A stretch of 64,000 nt of DNA, from NCBI GenBank assembly GCA_918797485.1, contig CAKKNE010000004.1:434001-498000 (forward strand), given 5' to 3'. Made by a program: the position numbers and the translations under genes. The DNA is from Pelagomonas calceolata (lineage: Eukaryota > Sar > Pelagophyceae > Pelagomonadales > Pelagomonadaceae). The notes under the pieces are model-generated. The model saw only the letters and a program-made list of their open reading frames with translations, was not told the DNA's origin and did not search any database. This document shows positions 36,857 through 45,700 of the stretch, one piece after another. Every line of letters starts with the position of its first letter. Position 1 is the first letter of the stretch.

Positions 36857-37372
36857 ATGGACGCCATGCCTCAAGCACCGACGGACCCCGCCGCCGAGGC
36901 CCTACAATTAGCCTCAACGGAAATCCCCGAAGCCTTAGATGAATTAGGACGGAAGCACGATTATGTTAATGACGTCGTCCAGTGGTGCGAGAGTTCCTAC
37001 CAGTCTGGAGACAAGAACATGGTGCTCAGACAGACGAAAGAATATCTAGTGGATGCTTTGGAGGTCGTCGCCAAAGAGGTCGAGACGACGTCCGCGAAAC
37101 TCATCCGGTTTTTGAGTTTGCAGAACGACGCGGTCGAGGGCCTGGGGCTGGAATTAGATGCGGTGCGCGAGCGGCTGGCCCTCGCGAAGGCCCAGAATGC
37201 GGCCAAGAGAATGGAAGCGCTCTGTCCCGAAAGGAAGCGGGAGCCGTCGCGGCCTCGCTTGGAGGTGCTGGACGATGCCGCGCGAGCGGAACACATGTGC
37301 ACGGTGGGAAACTACGAAAGCTCATTACAGAAGCGGATGACTGCGTTCGACGCGGTGGGCAGTAAGTTGTGA
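36857..37372 (+). CDS. ABI-like subunit of the SCAR/WAVE complex
   Basis: 171 residues. The sequence follows the conserved N-terminal half of Abl-interactor proteins: EIPEALDELGRKHDYVNDVVQWCESSY, then TKEYLVDALEVVAKEVETTSAKLIRFLSLQ. It continues with a coiled coil, ending in KRMTAFDAVGSKL. In the WAVE regulatory complex this part forms a helical bundle with SCAR/WAVE and Brk1 that controls Arp2/3-driven actin branching. The Pro-rich tail and SH3 domain of animal ABI are absent, as in plant ABI-like proteins. The stop is followed by the introner core sequence. Assignment is by memory of the family and should be treated as probable. Confidence 0.65.
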   Translation: MDAMPQAPTDPAAEALQLASTEIPEALDELGRKHDYVNDVVQWCESSYQSGDKNMVLRQTKEYLVDALEVVAKEVETTSAKLIRFLSLQNDAVEGLGLELDAVRERLALAKAQNAAKRMEALCPERKREPSRPRLEVLDDAARAEHMCTVGNYESSLQKRMTAFDAVGSKL

Positions 37373-37449
37373 GGGACGCGTCGCGTCGACGGCGTGGCGT
37401 GGACCAGCACGCCTTCGCCGCGACCCGCTAACATTGTGAGTGAACTAAA

Positions 37450-37827
37450 CTAGTTATTCTGGCTGAACCGGTGGCCGCACTCGAGGCACTCATAAAACAC
37501 GGTCTGGCCCTCGTCCACACTCCTCATCTGCATCGTGTAGAATTCCAAGATGCCGTGGCCGCAATTGGGGCATTCTTGTTCCACGGTCGCGCGCGTCGAC
37601 TTTCGTTTTATCGTCTGTTCCGTCCTCCCGGACGCCCAGGCGGGGGCTGCCCTTGCTTTTGTCCGCGTTTCTAGAGGGTCGGAGGCGCTCGACTCATTCA
37701 ATAAACACGAGGCCCCGCAGTTCGAACACTGCAGGGGCTCCCGGGCCGGTATTTCCAGAAAGCTCCCGCAGTGGCCGCAGAACAAATTGCCGCCGATGGA
37801 GTCGACGACGAGCCGCTTGTCGGCCAT
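37450..37827 (-). CDS. RPA12: RNA polymerase I subunit RPA12 (A12.2)
   Basis: 125 residues. The N-terminal zinc ribbon has CGHCG and CSNCG. The C-terminal TFIIS-like ribbon has CPNCG, then the catalytic-loop sequence QMRSVDEGQTVFYECLECGHRFSQNN. That two-ribbon plan and the length (about 120-125) fit the Pol I subunit A12.2/RPA12, which stimulates transcript cleavage and termination in the nucleolus. RPB9 and RPC11 share the plan, but the tightly kept MRS-DEGQT loop favours RPA12 over RPB9. Convergent with the ABI-like gene, 77 bp apart. Confidence 0.85.
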   Translation of the reverse strand: MADKRLVVDSIGGNLFCGHCGSFLEIPAREPLQCSNCGASCLLNESSASDPLETRTKARAAPAWASGRTEQTIKRKSTRATVEQECPNCGHGILEFYTMQMRSVDEGQTVFYECLECGHRFSQNN

Positions 37828-38580
37828 ACCCTGCGCGCGTCAGTCGTCTTTGTGGTTTTGAGTGTGGACGTTGTGTGTGACTGACTGAGAGCCCTCCGTC
37901 GTTCGATGTATGTGTGAGTGTGATCACGCGCGACAGCGTCAGGTACTATCTAGCAATTCGTGGGTGTCGTCAGCGGGCGCGCGCGACGTGTCGAGACGGG
38001 ACGCGGGAGTGGTGCGAGCTGCGGTGGAGTGCGTCAACCAAGTGTAGCTATGGGCTGCGTGTAAGCAGCGGCGCGCTTACGACGCCGCGGCGACGCTGTG
38101 CGTGTTGCAGGTCGGTGCAGGTCCGTGCGCGGCCGCAGCGATTGTGCAAGTGCAGTATCCGTTCGCAGCGATGCAGGGGCAGATCTACAGCAGGTCTACA
38201 GCAAACGCCGATTTATTATCGCCGCGAACTCACTCGGCAGGCAGTCAAGCGAGCTAGCGGTTTGTAAGACACTAGGCCGTAGGAGCGGGAGGGGTAGGGG
38301 AACCCTGCGACGTAACTAGCCTGAGCCTGAGCCTGTAGGTTGGAAGAGATCCATGGGACTCGTACCGGGGGCCAAAAAAAGTAATAATTGAGTCGCGGTG
38401 CCGTGGCGGGGCCCGGTATACCTCAGAGGATCGCCTCGGGTCGGGCCTCAAGCAAAGCACGTCGCTGCGCGACCTCCGCGACGAGTCCCGTTTACGTGCA
38501 GCAAGACTAGGCAAGAGAAAATCAAGGTGGTCGACAAATTAAGGATTAGAGAGATGATGAGGGACGAGTCGGCGCAGTTC
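37828..38580. other. Long intergenic region with P10
   Basis: About 750 bp, upstream of RPA12 and downstream of a membrane-protein gene. Palindrome P10 at 38253-38276; no supported gene or RNA. Confidence 0.5.
38253..38276 (-). promoter_or_regulatory. CTAG palindrome P10
   Basis: Minus-strand CCTAGTGTCTTACAAAC, CGCTAGC. It is 425 bp upstream of the RPA12 ATG, the largest spacing seen, and in the same orientation as the gene. Confidence 0.65.
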
Positions 38581-39111
38581 TCATGCCGGTACGTACTTGC
38601 TCCGCCGGTACGTCCGCGCGACGTTCACGACGTGCGCCATGACAAAGACGCCGACGGCGAGGGGCCACCGTCGGACCACGAAGCCGTCCACGTAGACGTC
38701 GTAGGCCGCCGCCGTCAGTATCAAAGCGGCGAGCGCTTTTCGTCGTTTCCAGGGACCCGCTACTAAAATCAGTGTGACGAGCGGCCACGGGCGCCGCGCG
38801 ACGAGGGCGCGGAGCGTGATGAAGACGACGCAGGCCGCGTCGACCGCGTCCCGCTCTTGCGGACCGCCGACCGCGTCCGCGAGGTCGAACACAAGAACGA
38901 CGAAAGCGCAGGGCGCGAGACCAACAGCGGCGGCGAGGGCGCTGGCCGCGAGGGCCGCGAGGCCCGGCAGGAGGACTGAGGGCGTCACGGCGGCCCAGGG
39001 GTCCGGCGGCGGTTCCGGCCGCCGCTCCGCGGGCTTCGTCGGGGTGTAGAGGCGCGGGATGCGGCCGCCGCCGGGCGGGGCCGTGACGACGCGCGTGCCG
39101 CTGCTGCTCAT
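38581..39111 (-). CDS. Polytopic membrane protein, unknown
   Basis: 176 residues. After a Pro/Arg-rich N-terminus of about 40 residues come four or five hydrophobic helices with short loops (VLLPGLAALAASALAAAVGLA, CAFVVLVFDLADAV, AACVVFITLRALV, PLVTLILVAG, ALAALILTAAAYDVY, PLAVGVFVMAHVVNVA). A short basic tail follows. No family motif is recognised. P11 and P12 lie upstream. Confidence 0.55.
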   Translation of the reverse strand: MSSSGTRVVTAPPGGGRIPRLYTPTKPAERRPEPPPDPWAAVTPSVLLPGLAALAASALAAAVGLAPCAFVVLVFDLADAVGGPQERDAVDAACVVFITLRALVARRPWPLVTLILVAGPWKRRKALAALILTAAAYDVYVDGFVVRRWPLAVGVFVMAHVVNVARTYRRSKYVPA

Positions 39112-39332
39112 GGGCTCGGGCTCCTCTGCGCAGCGGTGTAGCGCAGGATGCGCGGCCGGGATCCGCTGTGGGAGGCCAGGATACGGCTGTGCAGCGCGCG
39201 CGCTGGCTTGTTTAGCGCGTCTGGCGGTCGGAGAAAATCAATGATACTGCTCGAACGAAAGGTTTGCGTCCCTCTGGCCTGCCACGGCGGTTCTTGTGTC
39301 GTTTTTGATGGAGATCTTGCTCTGGTTGACTT

Positions 39333-39354
39333 CCTAGTACCTTCTTACACTAGG
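39333..39354 (+). promoter_or_regulatory. CTAG palindrome P11 (variant)
   Basis: CCTAGTACCTTCTTACA, CTAGG. Arms kept, core shifted. 222 bp from the membrane-protein ATG. Confidence 0.5.
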
Positions 39355-39576
39355 ACCGCGGAGCGTTGTTGATGTTTTTTGGGGGGGGGAATAAGAGACA
39401 GAGCTCTCATAGCCCGGCCGCGCCGCCGTCGCAATCGAACAAGGCGGGACGCGCGCCGCCGCGCCCCGACGCAGACGATTCGGCAGGCCTCCGGTGGGTC
39501 ATGCGTCTCCCGCTTCCGTAGACGCGGCCGGGACTCGACACCCCAACCTCGAGTACCCGTCGCAATCTTCCATCGA

Positions 39577-39599
39577 GCTAGCGCTTTGGACACACTAGG
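39577..39599 (-). promoter_or_regulatory. CTAG palindrome P12 (variant)
   Basis: Minus-strand CCTAGTGTGTCCAAAG, CGCTAGC. 142 bp upstream of the PAS-kinase ATG. Confidence 0.55.
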
Positions 39600-39740
39600 A
39601 CCTCTCCGCTCTGGCATCAAGCGCGTCAGCCATGTTGAACCATCCGAGCCCCGGGCCCGTGCGAGGCATCTAGAGAACCAGCGAGAGCTGCAGCGTGCGG
39701 GACCTGACGCGCGGCGAGCGCTGGACAGCCCTAGTTTCAT

Positions 39741-42700
39741 ATGGCCTCGCCCCAGCCCCGCAAGCGGGCGCGCATCACGCGCGCGGCGCGCCGCGCGGCG
39801 ACCTTTGAGCTGCTGGGCGACGGCACGGCAAGAATAGCCCTCCCCGTCGACGACGCGCGCAAGAGTGCGGTCCTCGCGACCGCGTCGGGCGAGTTTCGCT
39901 GCGGCGGCCAGAACCAGGCGTCGTTGGAGGCGATAAAAAGGTTCCTGGCGGCGTGCGATGACGGCGGTGAGGTGGCGTCGTCGCCGCTGTCCCGGGCCGA
40001 CGCGGACGTGGCCCTGCGGTGCTGCGAAGCGGGTGCTACGCTCGAGTTACCTTCACTCGTAAAGCTCGGCGTGGCGCGCCTGCGGTCTGTGAGAGGCGCG
40101 ACGTCGCCGCCGACGGGGCGACGACGCTTGGCGCGGAACATCCAGGAGAGCGACAACTCGCGGTTGATCGACACGCGCGCCTCGGCGTTTTACTGGAACT
40201 TCACACTTCGCGTCGATGGCGCCTTGATGATCGCATGAGAGTCCCCGCGTCGCGTGAGTGACCGGAGGCAGTTTCGCGACGGCATCCGTGCCACACACGA
40301 GCGCGCGGCGCGGCGCGGCGCGGCGCGTGCCGGCCGCCCGAGGCACCCGCAGCTCGGCCGCACCGCGCCGCGCCTCTGCAAGCCGCGCGCCATTTCCGTG
40401 GCGCCGCGAGTGTTCAGAGAGAGCTACGCGTGAATGGCGTCGTGGCGTTGGACAGACACGGAGACAGACGCGAGAGACACATAGAGACAAAGACACAAAA
40501 AAAACACACACACAGGGCGAACGCGCCGATCTTCGGCATCGACCGCGACGGGCGCGTCGACGTCTGGAACCAGTGCGCCGCGCGCCTGACGGGCTTCGGG
40601 GGCGAGGAGGTCGCGGGGAAGCGGCTGGTCGAGGAGTACATCACGGACGATTATAAAGCAAGGGTGCAGGAGGTCTTCACGAAAGCTTTAGCGGGCGAGG
40701 AGACGGCGAACTTCGAGTTCCCGCTCGTCACCAAGGGCGGCGTCGTGCTGCAGATTTTGTTGAACGCGACGACGCGCCGCGACGACCGCGGGCGCGTCGT
40801 CGGCGTCGTCGGCATCGGCCAGGACATCACGGCGCGCATGAACCAGGAGCAGGAGTACGCGCGCCTCATCGACGCGGCGAATGCGCCCATCTTCGGCATC
40901 GACGTCGAGGGCCGCGTGAACGTCTGGAACCAGTGCGCTATTCGGTTAACGGGCTTCGACGCCGGCGACGTCATGGGCCAGCACCTCGTCGACGACTTCA
41001 TCACGGAGGACTACAAGGAGCGGGTCCAGGACGTGTTCACGAAGGCGCTGAACGGCGAGGAGACGGCGAACTTTGAGTTTCCCCTGGTGACGAAACCGGG
41101 CACGCGCGTCGAGGTCCTGCTCAACGCCACGACGCGCCGCGACGAGAAGAATAGGGTCATCGGCGTCGTGGGCATCGGCCAGGACATTACCGCTCGTATA
41201 AATCAGGAGCAGGAGTACGCCCGTTTGATCGACGCGGCGAACGCGCCGATCTTCGGCATCGACGTCGAGGGCAGCGTGAACGTCTGGAACCAGTGCGCGA
41301 TCCGCCTGACGGGCTTCGACGCCGGCGACGTCATGGGCAAGCACCTCGTGAACGAGTTCATCACGGACGACTACAAGGACTCGGTGCAGGGCGTGTTCAC
41401 GAAGGCGCTGAACGGCGAGGAGACGGCGAATTTCGAGTTTCCTCTGGTGACGAATCGTGTGGAAACCAAAACTTCGGCGCCCCACGCCATTCGCTTCGTC
41501 TGCTCGATGGCGCGGAGGTGGACGACGCACTAGTAGGACTTCCCTGGCTCACTGGTCGAGTTCCACACAGGTGACCAAGGCCGGCACGCGCGTGCAAGTG
41601 CTGCTCAATGCCACTACTCGAAGGGACGAGAAGAACACGGTCATCGGCGTCGTCGGTATCGGCCAGGACATTACGGCCCGTATGGCGCAGGAGCAGGAGT
41701 ACGCGCGCCTCATCGATACCGCGAACGCGCCGATCTTCGGCATCGGCGTGCACGGCCGCGTCAACGTCTGGAACAAATCCGCCACGAACCTCACGGGCTT
41801 CACGAGCGAGGACGTGATGGGCCGACATTTGGTGAACGAATTCATTACGGAAGATTACAAGGAGCGCGTCCAGGAGGTCTTCAGAAACGCACTGAATGGC
41901 GTCGAGACGGCGAACTTTGAGTTTCCCCTGGTGACGAAAATGGGGACACGCGTCGAGGTGCTGCTGAACGCCACTACTCGCAGAGACGAGCAGAAACACG
42001 TCGTCGGCGTCGTGGGCATCGGCCAGGACATTACGGCCCGTATAGCGAAAGAGCAAGAGTACTCCCGTTTGATCGATACGGCGAACGCGCCCATTTTCGG
42101 CATTGACCTCAACGGCCTCGTGAACGTGTGGAACCGCAACGCGTCAAAGCTCACGGGCTTTGCGAGCGAGGAGGTGATGGGCCGGAACCTTGTGAACGAA
42201 TTCATTACGGAGGATTACAAGGAGCGCGTGCAGGACGTCTTTAACAAGGCCTTGAACAACGAAGAAACGGCGAACTTTGAGTTTCCTCTAGTAACAAAAG
42301 CGGGCGTCCGCGTCGAGGTGCTGCTGAACGCCACGACCAGAAGAGACGAGCAGAACCGCATCAGTGGTGTGGTCGGCATCGGCCAGGATATCACGGCACG
42401 CATGAACCAGGAGCAAGAGTACGCGCGCCTCATTGACGCGGCGAACGCGCCGATCTTCGGCATCGACGTCGAGGGCAGCGTGAACGTCTGGAACCAGTGC
42501 GCTATTCGGTTAACGGGCTTCGACGCCGGCGACGTCATGGGCAAGCATCTCGTGAACGAATTCATCACGGACGACTACAAGACCTCGGTGCAAGGCGTGT
42601 TTACGAAGGCGCTCGAGGGCCGCGAGACGGCGAATTTCGAGTTTCCTCTAGTAACAAAAGCGGGCACGCGCGTGCAAGTGCTGCTCAACGCCACGACGCG

Positions 42701-45700
42701 CCGCGACGAGAAGAATAGGGTCATCGGCGTCGTCGGCATCGGCCAGGACATTACGGCCCGTATGGCGCAGGAGCAGGAGTATTCAAAGCTGATCGACACG
42801 GCGAACGCTCCGATCTTCGGCATTGACTTGAAAGGTCTCGTGAACGTGTGGAACAAAAACGCCAGCGATGTGACCGGCTTCACGAGCGAGGACGTGATGG
42901 GGAGGCACCTCGTGAACGAATTCATTACGGAGGACCACAAGGAACGTGTCCAGGAGGTCTTCACGAAGGCGCTAGACGGTCAGGAGGCGGCCAATTTCGA
43001 GTTCCCGATTGTAACCAAGGCCGGTACGCGCGTCGAGGTGCTGTTGAACGCCACTACTCGCAGAGACGAGTCGAACCACGTCATCGGCGTCGTGGGCATC
43101 GGCCAGGACATTACGGCCCGTATAGCGAAAGAGCAAGAGTACTCCCGTTTGATCGATACGGCGAACGCGCCCATTTTCGGCATTGACCTGAACGGTCTCG
43201 TGAACGTGTGGAACCGCAATGCGTCCAAGCTCACGGGCTTTGCGAGCGAGGAGGTGATGGGCCGGAACCTTGTGAACGAATTCATTACGGAGGACTACAA
43301 AGAGCGCGTCCAGGACGTCTTCACAAAGGCGCTGAACTGCGAAGAAACGGCGAACTTTGAGTTCCCGTTGGTGACCAAAGCGGGCGTCCGCGTCGAGGTG
43401 TTGCTGAACGCCACTACTAGAAGAGACGAGCAGAACCGCATCAGTGGCGTGGTCGGCATCGGCCAGGATATCACGGCGCGTATGAACCAGGAGCAGGAGT
43501 ACGCGCGCCTCATTGACGCGGCGAACGCGCCCATCTTCGGCATCGACGTCGAGGGCAGCGTGAACGTCTGGAACCAGTGCGCTATTCGGTTAACGGGCTT
43601 CGACGCCGGCGACGTCATGGGCAAGCACCTCGTGAACGAATTCATCACGGACGATTACAAGACCTCGGTGCAGGGCGTGTTCACGAAGGCGCTCGAGGGC
43701 CGCGAGACGGCGAACTTCGAGTTCCCGCTCGTGACCAAAGCGGGCACGCGCGTGCAAGTGCTGCTCAACGCCACGACGCGCCGCGACGAGAAGAATAGGG
43801 TCATCGGCGTCGTCGGCATCGGCCAGGACATTACGGCCCGTATGGCGCAGGAGCAGGAGTACGCGCGCCTCATCGATACCGCGAACGCCCCGATCTTCGG
43901 CATCGGCGTGCACGGCCGCGTCAACGTCTGGAACAAATCCGCCACGAACCTCACGGGCTTCACGAGCGAGGACGTGATGGGCCGACATTTGGTGAACGAA
44001 TTCATTACGGAAGATTACAAGGAGCGCGTCCAGGAGGTCTTCAGAAACGCACTGAATGGCGTCGAGACGGCGAACTTTGAGTTTCCCCTGGTGACGAAAA
44101 CGGGTACGCGCGTCGAGGTGCTGCTGAACGCCACTACTCGAAGAGACGAGTCGAACCACGTCATCGGCGTCGTGGGTATCGGCCAGGACATTACCGCCCG
44201 TATAGCCCAGGAACAGGAGTATTCAAAGCTGATCGACACGGCGAACGCCCCGATCTTCGGCGTCGATCGCGACGGTCTCGTGAACGTGTGGAACAAAAAC
44301 GCCAGCGACGTGACGGGCTTTTCCACCGACGAGACCATGGGCAAGCACCTCGTGAACGACTTCATCACGGAGGACTACAAAGAGCGGGTCCAGGAGGTCT
44401 TCACGAAGGCCCTCGACGGCGACGAGACGGCGAACTTTGAATTCCCTCTCGTGACGAAGGCCGGCACGCGCGTCGAGGTCCTGCTGAACGCCACGACGCG
44501 CCGCGACGCCGAGGGTAGAGCGAGTGGCGTCGTCGGCATCGGGCAGGACATTACTGCTCGTATAAAAAAAGAGCAGGAGTACGCGCGACTCATCGATACC
44601 GCGAACGCGCCCATCTTCGGCATTGACTTGAAAGGTCTCGTGAACGTCTGGAACAAAAATGCTAGCGATGTGACCGGCTTCACGAGCGAGGACGTGATGG
44701 GCCGACATCTGGTCGACGACTTCATCACGGAGGACCACAAGGAACGTGTCCAGGACGTCTTCACGAAGGCCCTCGAGGGCGACGAGACGGCCAATTTCGA
44801 ATTCCCGATTGTAACCAAGGCCGGTACGCGCGTCGAGGTGCTGCTTAACGCCACTACTAGAAGAGACGAGGCGAATCACGTCATCGGCGTCGTGGGCATC
44901 GGCCAGGACATTACGGCCCGTATGGCGCAGGAGCAGGAGTACGCACGTTTGATTGATACAGCGAATGCGCCGATCTTCGGAGTCGACGTGAATGGCCTCG
45001 TAAACGTGTGGAACAAAAACGCCAGCGACGTGACGGGCTTTACGAGCGAGGACGTGATGGGCCGGCACCTGGTCAACGAATTCATCACGGACGACTACAA
45101 GGACTCGGTGCAGGGCGTGTTCACGAAGGCGCTGAACGGCGAGGAGACGGCGAATTTCGAGTTTCCCCTGGTGACAAAACCGGGCACGCGCGTGCAAGTG
45201 CTGCTCAATGCCACGACGCGCAGAGACGAGCAGAAACACGTCGTTGGCGTCGTGGGCATCGGCCAGGACATTACGGCGAGAATAGCCCAGGAGCAGGAGT
45301 ACGCGCGCCTCATCGATACCGCGAACGCCCCGATCTTCGGCATCGACTCAAATGGCCTGGTCAACGTGTGGAACCGCAACGCGTCGAATCTCACGGGCTT
45401 TTCGAGCGAAGACGTGATGGGGCGACACCTCGTGAACGAATTCATCACGGACGATTTCAAGGAGCGCGTGCAGAACGTCTTCATCAAAGCTCTCGCGGGC
45501 GTCCAGACGGCGAACTTCGAGTTTCCTCTAGTCACAAAAGCGGGCGTCCGCGTCGAGGTGCTTCTGAATGCCACTACTCGAAGGGACGAACACAACCGCA
45601 TCAGCGGCGTCGTCGGCATCGGCCAGGACATTACGGCCCGTATAGCTCAGGAACAGGAGTACTCGCGTTTGATTGACACCGCGAATGCGCCCATCTTCGG

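Larger units (their letters stand above)
39112..39740. other. Bidirectional intergenic region with P11 and P12
   Basis: A 629-bp spacer between the membrane-protein gene and the PAS-kinase gene. It is the only spacer with two palindromes, one near each gene. A poly-G run lies near 39380. Confidence 0.5.
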
